Positions 1-8,648 of a stretch of 64,000 nt of DNA are shown in pieces. Positions within the stretch are counted from its first letter, which is position 1. Each line of letters begins with the position of its first letter. The notes below the pieces were generated by a model. That model was not told the DNA's origin and ran no database searches. It saw only the letters and a program-made list of their open reading frames with translations. This stretch comes from Chryseobacterium sp. (lineage in GTDB: Bacteria; Bacteroidota; Bacteroidia; Flavobacteriales; Weeksellaceae): positions 1,178,001 to 1,242,000 of the forward strand of contig NZ_CP044507.1 in assembly GCF_008831505.1 (NCBI RefSeq). The letters are read 5' to 3'. Made by a program: the position numbers and the translations under genes.

Positions 1-3000
1 CTTCCGCTGCAATATTTTCGAGACCGGCAGCTTCGCCAGTTTTAAAACGAAGATTAGCTGCTTCGTACATGGAAGTATAATACTCATCAAGTTTTTGGTA
101 GAGTTTACCAACATCCTGAAGGTACCAAAGCTGGTAAAAAGCTGTATTTACTTCCCTTTTTATCACCGCGTCCAGCATGTTTTTATTCAGCTTGTGAAAT
201 TTCAACTGCTCCTCAAAATATTTTCTTTTTGCTTTATATAATCCGGGCCACTGGATGGATTGCTGGATTCCAATTTTAAAATCGCCATCCGGATCACTTG
301 GTCTCATATCGTCGTTTTCTACAAAGATCCCAGTCTTGGGAATTTCACGTGCAGTTTTAGTTTCCAGTAGGGCTTTATTGACCTGGGCAGTGTTTACAGT
401 GTACTGCAGATTATTCTCCAACGCTATTTTCACCGCTTCATTTGGTGAAATTCTTTCTTGCGCACTGAGTGCACCTACGGAAGAGCACAGTAAAATTATC
501 AGCGTTAAATACGATTTGTTTTTACTATTTCTCAATTTGTTTTTGATTTGATTCTTAGAATTAAATATGATATACAGTAGAGGCAAGACAAATAAGGTAA
601 GGAAGGTTGCTGTTACCAAACCTCCGATTACTACTGTTGCCAATGGTCTTTGAACTTCGGCACCGCTACCCGTAGAAAAAGCCATCGGGAAGAATCCGAA
701 TGATGCGACTGCCGCGGTCATCAACACAGGACGAAGCCTGGTGGTTGTACCCTGAATGACTCTCCTGATAATATTGTTAACGCCGGATTTCTGCAGATCC
801 TTGAAGGTGCTGACTAAAACAATTCCATTAAGTACTGCCACCCCGAATAACGCAATGAAGCCGACTCCCGCTGAAATACTGAAAGGCATATCCCTAATCA
901 GCAGTGCAAAGACCCCACCGATCGCACTCATTGGTATTGCGGTAAAAATAAGTATGCTGTCTTTGAAGTTACGGAAGGTGAAGTACAGTAAAAGAAAAAT
1001 AAGAGCTAAGGCTACCGGAACTGCTATTTGCAATCGTGAAGAGGCCTGCTTCAAATTTTCGAATGTTCCACCATATGTATAGTAATAGCCGGCGGGTAAG
1101 ATGTTTGCATCATTAAGTTTGCTCTGAATTTCAGTTACTACACTTTCTACATCTCTATCTTTTACATTAAAGCCTACAACAATCCGGCGCTTGCCATCTT
1201 CACGACTGATTTGTGCCGGTCCGTCTTTATATTCAACCTTTGCTACCTGAGAAAGCGGAATTTGCACGCCGTTTTCAGTTGGAATAAACAGGTTACTCAC
1301 GTCGTCGATAGAACTTCGGCTCACACTGTCGAGCCGTGCGACCAAATTAAATTTCCTTTCGTCCTCGAATACTACTCCGGCGGTTTCGCCCGCAAAGGCT
1401 GTGCTCACTGTATGGTTTATATCCTCAATATTCAATCCATAAGAGGCCAGCCTCGCCCTGTCGTAAGTAATGGTTATCTGGGGCAAACCCACCGTTTGCT
1501 CAATTTGTGGTTCGGTGGCACCTTCTACTGTTTGTACTATTTTGGCAACTTCCGGTGCCAGTTTCGCAAGGGTATCTATGTTTTCACCAAATATTTTAAC
1601 CGCTACGTCCTGGCGCACTCCCGTCATTAACTCGTTGAAGCGCATCTGTATTGGTTGGGATACTTCGAAGAATACTCCCGGAATCATTTCAAGCTTCTCC
1701 ATCATCTCAGCGCTCAAATCCTCATAAGATTTATTGCTGTCCTTCCATTCTTTTTTGGGTTTCAGGGTCACAATAAGGTCAGTTGCCTCGGGCGGCATGG
1801 GGTCTGTGGGAACTTCGGCACTACCGGTTTTACCCACCACCGTGTTCACTTCTGGAAAAGATTTCAGAATTCGGCTTGCCTGCATAGAAGTCTCTATACT
1901 TTGTGAAAGTGAGGTACCCTGTGGCAGTATGCAGTGGACGGCAAAATCGCCTTCCTGCAACTGCGGTATAAATTCGCCTCCCATTCGGGAAAATAAAAAT
2001 AGTGAAACAGCGAGGAATGCCACCGCTGCACCGACCACCGCATATTTAAACGCAATCGCTTTCTGCAAAAGGGGTAGATAAAAATTGCGGATCTTCGCCA
2101 TTATTTTATCTGCAAAAGTTTTTTTGGCACTTATATTCTTAGACAGGAATAAGGCGGACATCATTGGTATATAGGTCAGCGAGAGTATTAATGCCCCTAT
2201 AATTGCAAAAGACACGGTCTCTGCCATTGGGCGGAACATTTTACCTTCAATCCCCTGAAGTGAAAGAATCGGGAGATATACAATGAGGATAATGATCTGA
2301 CCAAACACCGCAGAACTCATCATCTTTTTTGCACTTGACTGCACAGCCTGGTCCATCGTATCTTGAGACAGTTTCTGGGAACGGTGATGGACAGCAAGAA
2401 AATGTAGAGTGGCTTCAACGATAATAACGGCACCATCTACAATAAGTCCAAAGTCAATAGCACCAAGACTCATCAAATTTGCACTAACGCCAAATACATT
2501 CATCATTCCAAGCGCAAAAAGAAGTGACAGTGGTATTGCCGACGCCACAATAAGCCCGGCCCGTAAGTTACCCAGAAACAGAACTAACACAAGAACGACG
2601 ATGAGTGCACCTTCGACCAAATTGGTTTCTACGGTGCGTATAGCACGGTCCACTAAACTCGTTCGATCCAGAAAAGGCTCCACGATAATATCAGGCGGCA
2701 GCGATTTTTGTATGGTGCTCATTTTTTCTTTGACCCGGCTCACCACATCCGCTGAATTTTCGCCTTTCAGCATCATAACAATACCCCCTACCGCTTCTTT
2801 ATCGCCATTATAAGTTAAGGCTCCATATCTTACAGCACTGCCGATTCGGGTTTCTGCAACATCTTTTATAAGTACCGGAATGCCATTAACAGTTTTAATA
2901 ACGGTATTGGAAATATCATCTAAAGAGGAAATAAGTCCGATTCCACGGATGAAATAAGCGTTGGGTTTTTTATCGATGTAAGCACCACCTGTATTTTCGT

Positions 3001-3652
3001 TATTTTTCTCAAGGGTGGTGAAAATATCTGCAATGGTCACATTCATTGCTTTAAGTCTGTACGGATTGATTGCCACCTCGTACTGCTTAAGCTTACCGCC
3101 GAAACTATTAATTTCAGCTACACCAGGTGTACCGTAGAGTTGGCGGGCGACGACCCAATCCTGCATGGTTCGCAGATCGGTAGCAGAGTATTTGTCTTCT
3201 GACCCTTTTTTAGGGTGAATAACATACTGATAAATTTCTCCTAAGCCTGTGGATACCGGAGACATTTCTGGCGTACCGATACCTTGTGGAATATTTTCCT
3301 CGGCCTCTTTCAGTTTTTCAGTAATCAGTTGACGGGCAAAGTAAATGTCCACGCTCTCATCAAAGACTACAGTAACCACCGACAATCCAAATCGTGAAAT
3401 AGACCTCATTTCGGTAATTCCGGGAATGTTGGCGAGGCTCTGTTCAATTGGATAGGTTACCAGCTGTTCTGTTTCCTGAGCTGCTAATGTGGGTGTACTG
3501 GTTATGATCTGAACCTGATTATTGGTGATGTCAGGTACAGCATCCAAAGGGAGCTTAGTAGCACTATACACGCCCCAGATGATTAGTGCGAAAGTCATGA
3601 GCCCAATTATGAGCTTGTTCTTTACACTAAACTGTATAATTTTATATAGCAT
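1..3652 (-). CDS. CusA/CzcA-family RND metal efflux pump fused to a TolC-like outer-membrane factor (3' end beyond window)
   Basis: Inner-membrane proton-driven exporter of heavy-metal ions (Cu/Ag or Co/Zn/Cd class; ion not determinable here). The frame is open from the ATG at 3652 to the window edge, about 1217 codons. Residues 1-1030 form the RND unit: TM1 near the N-terminus, two periplasmic porter regions, and the heavy-metal RND signature GAIDFGLIVDGAVIIVE in the TM4 region. After the last TM the frame runs without a stop through a Lys/Asn-rich linker (about 1031-1047), then a signal-peptide-like segment (about 1047-1065, ending ALSAQ), then an outer-membrane-factor domain starting ERISPNEAVKIALENNL. 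I checked codons through the junction and found no stop. Such CusA-TolC fusions are known in Bacteroidetes. The DUF6660 gene lies just upstream on the same strand. An adaptor (CusB) gene would be expected further downstream, outside the window. Confidence 0.93.
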   Translation of the reverse strand, partial: MLYKIIQFSVKNKLIIGLMTFALIIWGVYSATKLPLDAVPDITNNQVQIITSTPTLAAQETEQLVTYPIEQSLANIPGITEMRSISRFGLSVVTVVFDESVDIYFARQLITEKLKEAEENIPQGIGTPEMSPVSTGLGEIYQYVIHPKKGSEDKYSATDLRTMQDWVVARQLYGTPGVAEINSFGGKLKQYEVAINPYRLKAMNVTIADIFTTLEKNNENTGGAYIDKKPNAYFIRGIGLISSLDDISNTVIKTVNGIPVLIKDVAETRIGSAVRYGALTYNGDKEAVGGIVMMLKGENSADVVSRVKEKMSTIQKSLPPDIIVEPFLDRTSLVDRAIRTVETNLVEGALIVVLVLVLFLGNLRAGLIVASAIPLSLLFALGMMNVFGVSANLMSLGAIDFGLIVDGAVIIVEATLHFLAVHHRSQKLSQDTMDQAVQSSAKKMMSSAVFGQIIILIVYLPILSLQGIEGKMFRPMAETVSFAIIGALILSLTYIPMMSALFLSKNISAKKTFADKIMAKIRNFYLPLLQKAIAFKYAVVGAAVAFLAVSLFLFSRMGGEFIPQLQEGDFAVHCILPQGTSLSQSIETSMQASRILKSFPEVNTVVGKTGSAEVPTDPMPPEATDLIVTLKPKKEWKDSNKSYEDLSAEMMEKLEMIPGVFFEVSQPIQMRFNELMTGVRQDVAVKIFGENIDTLAKLAPEVAKIVQTVEGATEPQIEQTVGLPQITITYDRARLASYGLNIEDINHTVSTAFAGETAGVVFEDERKFNLVARLDSVSRSSIDDVSNLFIPTENGVQIPLSQVAKVEYKDGPAQISREDGKRRIVVGFNVKDRDVESVVTEIQSKLNDANILPAGYYYTYGGTFENLKQASSRLQIAVPVALALIFLLLYFTFRNFKDSILIFTAIPMSAIGGVFALLIRDMPFSISAGVGFIALFGVAVLNGIVLVSTFKDLQKSGVNNIIRRVIQGTTTRLRPVLMTAAVASFGFFPMAFSTGSGAEVQRPLATVVIGGLVTATFLTLFVLPLLYIIFNSKNQIKNKLRNSKNKSYLTLIILLCSSVGALSAQERISPNEAVKIALENNLQYTVNTAQVNKALLETKTAREIPKTGIFVENDDMRPSDPDGDFKIGIQQSIQWPGLYKAKRKYFEEQLKFHKLNKNMLDAVIKREVNTAFYQLWYLQDVGKLYQKLDEYYTSMYEAANLRFKTGEAAGLENIAAE

Positions 3653-3712
3653 TTGTAAAAATTAAGGTTAATTGACAAGAAAAGCATGTTCCGTATTGTC
3701 TACGAAAATGAG

Positions 3713-3729
3713 CGACTATCAGATAGTCG
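3713..3729. promoter_or_regulatory. 17-bp perfect palindrome upstream of the metal pump gene
   Basis: CGACTATC-A-GATAGTCG lies in the 112-bp gap between the DUF6660 gene and the efflux pump start, about 60 bp before the pump ATG. It could be an operator for a metal-responsive regulator or an RNA hairpin that tunes pump expression relative to the upstream gene. Function is inferred only from symmetry and position; no T-run follows it, so a terminator is less likely. Confidence 0.4.
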
Positions 3730-3764
3730 TAATGTCCTACGGAAGCAAACCGAAGGAAAGAGAA

Positions 3765-4085
3765 TTAACCTATTTTGGGAGGTTGCCAGATACCGACAGT
3801 ATGGAGGACTGCGTAGTTGTAATTCTTTTCAGGAAGAGTGTCTTTAATTAAAAGAGCAATCTTCTCAGGGAGTAATTTTTTCAGCAGCATGACAGTCATT
3901 GACATTCCACAACAGTTGCAAACGCAGAAAGGCGTACAAAGATCAGCATGCTGATCCTGACCTTGCTCTAAATGAACGTTTTCTGCCAAACAAACTTTTT
4001 CGCCTAAACCTTTCGCAGCATCGCTGCATGGTACCATCGTGAGTACCATGAAGAATAAGGAAAGAAAAAAGGAAAAAGTTTTCAC
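3765..4085 (-). CDS. DUF6660-family small Cys-rich secreted protein
   Basis: Protein of 106 aa starting MKTFSFFLSLFFMVLTMVPCSDAA: the N-terminus is a signal peptide, possibly lipidated at the Cys of VPCSDAA. A Cys/His-rich middle (HADLCTPFCVCNCCGMS) offers a cluster of thiolates and suggests metal binding. This matches my memory of the Bacteroidetes DUF6660 family, which often lies beside CusA-type pumps; the family has no settled function. Here it lies 112 bp upstream of the pump on the same strand, so co-expression in a metal-resistance unit is plausible. A periplasmic metal chaperone or sensor role is inference. The tail (residues 66-106) has no motif I recognise. Confidence 0.75.
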   Translation of the reverse strand: MKTFSFFLSLFFMVLTMVPCSDAAKGLGEKVCLAENVHLEQGQDQHADLCTPFCVCNCCGMSMTVMLLKKLLPEKIALLIKDTLPEKNYNYAVLHTVGIWQPPKIG

Positions 4086-4213
4086 GGTGCTAATTTAACA
4101 AAAAATAATTTAACTCTTTCTGTTTAGTTAGAATAGGAATGGATAATGATATTGTAGTAGGCAGCGCGCATACTGAATGTTCATTATGCTACTTGCTGTG
4201 GTGGGCGGTGGTT

Positions 4214-4861
4214 TCAGAAAAGTGTTGTCGGTTCTAAAGGTTCATCAAGATTTAGTGCGATAAGTTCGGCTTCATGGTTGGGAAATGCAAAATCCTGGAT
4301 ATCTCTCTCCCCTAACCACTCCTGCTGCATCCTACCCGGCAGTATCACCGGCATGCGGTGTTTGGTGTTATGTATCTGCGCCATCAGTTCATTTGCCTGA
4401 GTAGTCACTATTGAAAATGTGGTAAGTTCCTGACCCGTCAGTTTATCGTGCCACCTGCTGTAAATTCCACCGAGCGCCATTATATCCTGATCCGGCAGTT
4501 TTAAATAGTGCTTATGCTTCTGTTTCCCTTTATCATCCAACCATTTCCATTCGTAGAATCCTTTCACCAAAACCAAGCACCGTCTGTTGATACTTTCACG
4601 GAATGACGGCTTCTCCGCTATTGTCTCAATCTTAGCATTGAGCGTCTGTTTCTGTATGTTCCTGTCCTTTGACCAAAACGGTATCAGTCCCCAGTTCGCG
4701 GAGGTAGCAGTCTCTGAATTATCATCCAGTATTACCTGAAGCAACGAGTGCCCGAAACCGTTGAGGAATTTTTCTGAAACGTAATCGGTTCCTTCAAAAC
4801 CTATATTATAAATTTTCTTTATTTCAGCTTTTGTCAGGCTTGAATCAACGTAGTAACACAT
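4214..4861 (-). CDS. SRAP (YedK/HMCES) DNA-protein crosslink protein
   Basis: SOS response-associated peptidase family. HMCES/YedK caps abasic sites in single-stranded DNA by forming a thiazolidine crosslink through Cys2. I place the start at the ATG at 4861 rather than the in-frame ATG at 4939 because the protein then begins MCYYV, putting the obligatory Cys at position 2; AAAGGTGAT immediately precedes this ATG and resembles a Shine-Dalgarno sequence. Other family residues are visible: WGLIPFW (57-63), N75 in LNAKIET, E104 in GFYEWK, and H168 in KHRMPVILP. Length 215 aa fits the family. It is monocistronic here, between the metal locus and a YopX-family gene. Function as abasic-site protector is known for the family and inferred for this protein. 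Confidence 0.92.
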   Translation of the reverse strand: MCYYVDSSLTKAEIKKIYNIGFEGTDYVSEKFLNGFGHSLLQVILDDNSETATSANWGLIPFWSKDRNIQKQTLNAKIETIAEKPSFRESINRRCLVLVKGFYEWKWLDDKGKQKHKHYLKLPDQDIMALGGIYSRWHDKLTGQELTTFSIVTTQANELMAQIHNTKHRMPVILPGRMQQEWLGERDIQDFAFPNHEAELIALNLDEPLEPTTLF

Positions 4862-5062
4862 ATCACCTTTGTTTTGCGTAAAATTAAATATATTCAGTGA
4901 CTGAGCATTCACTGCCATTCTTATTTCTGCCGTATTCACGGGTTCTCTTTTTGATACGTAAATCCTTTTAACTTTTGTTTTTTATTATAATCTCTATTCA
5001 TCGGATAAACAATTATATCTGACTATCTGTTTAAATTATAATGATTCTGATGAACTGTCAAA

Positions 5063-5323
5063 TTAGATTCGGAAACCGGCGTTGTAGAGTTCAGGATTGT
5101 CTTTCAGGGTTCCAATTACTTCTAAGGAAAAGTGTGGTGAATCGAAAGTGGATTGTCCATCCTCATGATCAAGCAGAAATTTACCGTCCTTATAAATTAC
5201 CAGTTCATTTTCAGAAAAGTTTGAATCTGCATTGCCGTAAGTTACCCGCACGATGTCGCCTACAAAAATCTTGTTGTTGTTCTTATCCTTTCTTCCTGTA
5301 TAAAGTCTTTCTAATTCATTCAT
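5063..5323 (-). CDS. YopX-family protein
   Basis: Protein of 86 aa. Two YopX-family (PF09643) hallmarks are visible: YTGRKDKNNNKIFVGDIVRV near the N-terminus and EVIGTLKDNPELYNAG near the C-terminus. YopX proteins are common in prophages and mobile regions of Firmicutes and Bacteroidetes; their molecular role is unknown. I chose the ATG at 5323; a longer frame starts at a GTG at 5353 and would add ten residues. The gene is solitary, with no phage genes nearby, so it may be a remnant or domesticated gene. The flanking 1 kb is AT-rich and without other supported genes. Confidence 0.7.
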   Translation of the reverse strand: MNELERLYTGRKDKNNNKIFVGDIVRVTYGNADSNFSENELVIYKDGKFLLDHEDGQSTFDSPHFSLEVIGTLKDNPELYNAGFRI

Positions 5324-6273
5324 CTTATCCGATATTTTTTCAAAATGGAACACTGCATCTGAAATATGATGCTGAATTTATGTTTTGATTTTATGTCCGC
5401 TATTGTTTTCTTTATCCAACTGGTATAAAACCTTATCCAATGTAGTAAAAGTTTACTGCAAAAATCGAAAACTTATTTTAATCTACACACAACTTTTGAG
5501 ATTGATCCAAATTTCTTTACTAGGATTAATCCTCATCAGATCTTTACACCTTTAAAAATAAACTTCTCAGATGGTTGTGGTAGTATTTTCCTACTTGTGC
5601 TACTTACTGTATCTAGTTTGTATCTATTGTTCATAATACATTGACTGTTAGTGTTTATAAATTATGTATTGGGAAATAGCTATTTTTTATATTTCTTAAA
5701 CTGAACTGCCATTTTATAAGACTCTTTCGCCCAGCACTCTTTAACATCTAAACGAAAACAAAATTCTGTTAAAAATCGACAGTTTCGAGATTTAAAACCT
5801 TGCCATAATTGAACGTTTTATCCATGAAGGTTTCTTTTATTTGATGAACATGAATAATAACTGGACATCTAATTCAGAATCTTTTTTAATTGTATACAAG
5901 GGTGTTCGAAATTTAATACCTAGGAAATTATCTGCATTATGGACAGCTACTGAATAGAGTCTTTTCATAAACCTTTGCATCTCCCACTTCTTACTCTTAA
6001 AATTAATATCAATAAAATCCCGAAACATTATGTATCGGGATTTAATGATTTAAGGATGGTCATTACGTCTTGTACAACCTGTAGATGTAATAATTCTGTG
6101 CAGATCTGTGTAATCAGTGCGCAAAATCTCTCGCAGATTTCACAGATTTTTTAAACCCGCAGATTTCTGGATTACGCTGGGCTTATTATTTTGCGTAGAT
6201 TCGTCATCTGACGGTCTCTAAGAATCCCTCAATGCTTTTACCAAAGCTTCGTTCACTTAAAATATTTTTATTT
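5324..6273. other. Intergenic region, AT-rich, no supported gene
   Basis: About 950 bp without a gene I can support. A 63-codon frame on the minus strand (5837-6028) has no recognisable features. At 6015-6043 there is an inverted repeat (AAATCCCGA, 11-nt loop, TCGGGATTT). It is followed by a repeat that recurs downstream of the M56 gene (see repeat entries). Confidence 0.5.
6036..6200. repeat. Flavobacterial 'CAGATCTGTGTAATC' type intergenic repeat, left copy
   Basis: This begins in the right arm of a hairpin (CGGGATTTAATGATTTAAG) and continues through GGTCATTACG to TCTGTGCAGATCTGTGTAAT (from 6095) and CGCAGATTTCACAGATTTTT. The same order of blocks recurs at 8638-8900 on the other side of the BlaI/M56 operon. 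No coding potential is evident. Confidence 0.6.
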
Positions 6274-6320
6274 AACTATAAAAATAGTTGTACATAAAGA
6301 TTATTCGTATACATTTGTAT
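6274..6320 (+). promoter_or_regulatory. Promoter with overlapping BlaI-type operator dyads
   Basis: A Bacteroidetes-type promoter fits well: TTG (6288-6290), 19-bp spacer, TACATTTG (6310-6317, TAnnTTTG). Three dyads overlap it: AACTAT-AAAA-ATAGTT (6274-6289), TGTACA (6289-6294) and ATACA-TT-TGTAT (6309-6320). TACA/TGTA half-sites are typical of BlaI/MecI operators, so repression of the blaI-M56 operon by its own BlaI product is likely. The start codon lies 22 nt after the -7 element. Confidence 0.65.
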
Positions 6321-6338
6321 CACTATATAAATCGTTAT

Positions 6339-6701
6339 ATGAAATACCAACTTACTAAAGCCGAGGAGCAAACAATGCATTACCTCTGGAAAATTGGTGA
6401 GGGCTTTCTCAAGGATATTCTTGATCAGTATCCCAAACCCAAGCCACATTCCAATACCGTATCAACTATTTTAAAGGTTTTGAAAGACAAGTCCTTTGTA
6501 GACTATAAAGTCTTAGGCAGGCAGCATAAATACTTTCCGCTGGTGTCCAAGGAGCAGTATAGCGGTAAATCCATAAAAAGTTTTGTAAAAAGCTACTTTC
6601 AGGGTTCTTATACGAATGCAGTTTCTTTTTTGGTGGAAAAAAACGAGATCACTGTTGAAGATTTGGAAATGCTCCTGAATGAACTGAAACAAAACGACTG
6701 A
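6339..6701 (+). CDS. BlaI/MecI/CopY-family transcriptional repressor
   Basis: Winged-helix repressor of 120 aa. It starts MKYQLTKAEEQTMHYLWKIG, the usual family opening, then the recognition-helix region PHSNTVSTILKVLKDKSFVD and the wing GRQHKYFPLVSKEQY. The C-terminal part (about residues 75-120) is the dimerisation and protease-cleaved segment of this family. The start is the ATG at 6339; a longer frame to 6288 would overlap the promoter. It overlaps the M56 gene by one base (TGATG), the classical blaI-blaR1 arrangement. By analogy with BlaI/BlaR1, the M56 protease would relieve repression upon a cell-envelope signal. The signal and regulon outside this operon cannot be seen; no beta-lactamase or PBP2a gene is adjacent. 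Confidence 0.92.
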   Translation: MKYQLTKAEEQTMHYLWKIGEGFLKDILDQYPKPKPHSNTVSTILKVLKDKSFVDYKVLGRQHKYFPLVSKEQYSGKSIKSFVKSYFQGSYTNAVSFLVEKNEITVEDLEMLLNELKQND

Positions 6702-8617
6702 TGGAAACTGTATTGATTTACATTAGTAAGATGATCCTGTGCTCGGCAGTGCTGTTCGCCTACTATCATCTGGCCCTTAAAAACCGTACCTTTCACCATT
6801 ACAACCGCTTCTATCTGCTGGCTGCTGTAATGGTAAGTCTCCTGCTTCCACTTCTTAAAATCTCGTATTTCACTCTGGAGGTGAATAGCAATATCTACTT
6901 ATTGCTGAGCAGCTTGCATTATTCTGAAAGCTCATTCTCCAAAGGGAACGACCCGATTTATTTCAGTATCAGTTTGCTCTCAGCCGGCGCAGTTGGCGTT
7001 TTTCTGCTGAGTAAATTAGCAGTTGGGATTTTTAAAATCAGGAGCTTCAGGCGCAGATTTCCTAAGGAGGAACTGCGGGGAATTTCATTTTATCATACCG
7101 ATCTGGAAGACGCCCCGTTTTCATTTTTCAAATCACTGTTCTGGAAGAACAGCATCTTGCTGAATTCAGATCTGGGAAAGCAAATCCTTAAACATGAAAT
7201 GGTGCATATAGAGCAGAAACACAGCAGTGACAAACTGTTTATGGAAATAGTATGCTCCGTTCTGTGGTTTAATCCGGTCTTCTGGCTGATTAAAAAGGAA
7301 ATCTATCTTATTCACGAATACCTGGCAGATAATAAGGCGGTAAAAAATCTGGATACAAAAGCCTTTGTACAGATGCTGCTTGCAAGTCATTTTTCCGGTA
7401 ATAGTAGTCCAGTTATCAATCCCTTCCTAAGTTCTAACCTTAAAAAACGATTAAAAATGTTACAGAAACCCAAAACTAAATTCGGATACCTACACAGAAT
7501 TTTAGCATTGCCGCTGGTATTTACAATGGCTTTTGCCTATGCTGTCAATACAAAAAACATCGAGATTGCGGAACTCAATGCGGACATCCTCAAGATTATT
7601 GATGAGCGGGAAGCAGTCGCAGTAATGGAAAAAACAGAAATATCAGAAGAGGCAGTATCCGGCACGTCCGTAACTGATGTTCAGGGAGTCAAGGCGGATA
7701 CAGTCAAAAGCAGTCAAAAGCAAAGCAAAACTGTAAAGTCATATGATCCAATGGCTTTAAACCTGTTTCGCGCGACGGACGAAAATCTGTTCATAGTTAA
7801 TGGAAAAGAAGTTCTTCGCGAAGATTTTATAAAATTTTATCTAGCTAACAGAAATGATAAAAAGTATTCTTTTGGATCTACAAACCAGACATTTTCTAAA
7901 ATATTTGAATCTGGAAAGACTGCAGCGTTTTCGGTTTTTAAGGAAGGTGCAGATGAAGAAACGAAAAAAACTTTAGCTATCATTGGCAGATACCTTAACA
8001 TGCCAAAAGAAGATACAACACTAAACCCTGTGCCGAAGTCAACTGCTTCTATTATAAAACGGAATAACGGTGAATTAAAGAATTTTTTCGACAAAGCTGA
8101 AAAAGAAAGAAACGAACAGGCGCAAAATACAGCAAGAAAAAAGGCAGAGATGGACGCCAGGATTAAGGACTTAGTGAAGTCTTCAAAATATAAAGACAAC
8201 TATTTTCCCGGTAGAAATTATAATCTTCAGCCGTTGACAGCGGAAGAAACAGCAGATCTTAAAGAAGAGGCTTCTAAAATTGAAAAGATTGTGAGTGAAT
8301 CTGCCGGTTCTTCCAGTTTTTTTATGAACTTTTTCCGCACCAATGCGCTGAGCAACTACACATTTAACCTGAATGGTGAACTCTTAAATGAAGATAAAAT
8401 TAACAGGAGAGATATTGTATTACCGCTTAATTCGGACCATACCACATTTTATATGGACGGCAAAAAGGTACCACGCGACAAAGTGATGAAGAGAACCGAC
8501 AGTGCTGCAGATGCAGAGACCTTTCTGAACGACACAAATATCAAGGAAATTAAACAAGAATACGTAACTGACGGTATACGAAAATATCTTTACCGCTTTG
8601 AACTTATTACAAAATAA
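6701..8617 (+). CDS. M56-family (BlaR1-like) membrane metallopeptidase
   Basis: Protein of 638 aa. The N-terminal half is polytopic, with TM segments near residues 4-23, 36-54, 88-112 and 182-198. The zinc motif HEMVH is at 165-169, with a likely third ligand in HEYLADNKAV (E206). A further TM near 265-285 (ILALPLVFTMAFAYAV) leads to a periplasmic tail of about 350 residues. This tail is not a penicillin-binding domain: I see no SxxK/KTG set, only Lys/Glu-rich helical stretches and a repeated 'F-x-(L/V)-NG-(E/K)-x-(L/V)' type pattern (FIVNGKEVL near 363 and FNLNGELL near 552). The sensed ligand is therefore probably not a beta-lactam. It is co-transcribed with blaI. M56 peptidases of this kind are abundant in Bacteroidetes and mostly uncharacterised. 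Confidence 0.9.
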   Translation: METVLIYISKMILCSAVLFAYYHLALKNRTFHHYNRFYLLAAVMVSLLLPLLKISYFTLEVNSNIYLLLSSLHYSESSFSKGNDPIYFSISLLSAGAVGVFLLSKLAVGIFKIRSFRRRFPKEELRGISFYHTDLEDAPFSFFKSLFWKNSILLNSDLGKQILKHEMVHIEQKHSSDKLFMEIVCSVLWFNPVFWLIKKEIYLIHEYLADNKAVKNLDTKAFVQMLLASHFSGNSSPVINPFLSSNLKKRLKMLQKPKTKFGYLHRILALPLVFTMAFAYAVNTKNIEIAELNADILKIIDEREAVAVMEKTEISEEAVSGTSVTDVQGVKADTVKSSQKQSKTVKSYDPMALNLFRATDENLFIVNGKEVLREDFIKFYLANRNDKKYSFGSTNQTFSKIFESGKTAAFSVFKEGADEETKKTLAIIGRYLNMPKEDTTLNPVPKSTASIIKRNNGELKNFFDKAEKERNEQAQNTARKKAEMDARIKDLVKSSKYKDNYFPGRNYNLQPLTAEETADLKEEASKIEKIVSESAGSSSFFMNFFRTNALSNYTFNLNGELLNEDKINRRDIVLPLNSDHTTFYMDGKKVPRDKVMKRTDSAADAETFLNDTNIKEIKQEYVTDGIRKYLYRFELITK

Positions 8618-8623
8618 CAATAT

Positions 8624-8648
8624 ATCCCGGGACACTTCCGGGATTTTA
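8624..8648 (+). terminator. Rho-independent terminator of the blaI-M56 operon
   Basis: ATCCCGG-GACACTT-CCGGGAT followed by a short T-run, starting 7 bp after the M56 stop codon. Confidence 0.75.

Noticed and set aside
5837-6028. 63-codon minus-strand open frame
   Set aside because: No recognisable domain, no promoter or ribosome site, and its start lies inside a hairpin; it is probably chance.
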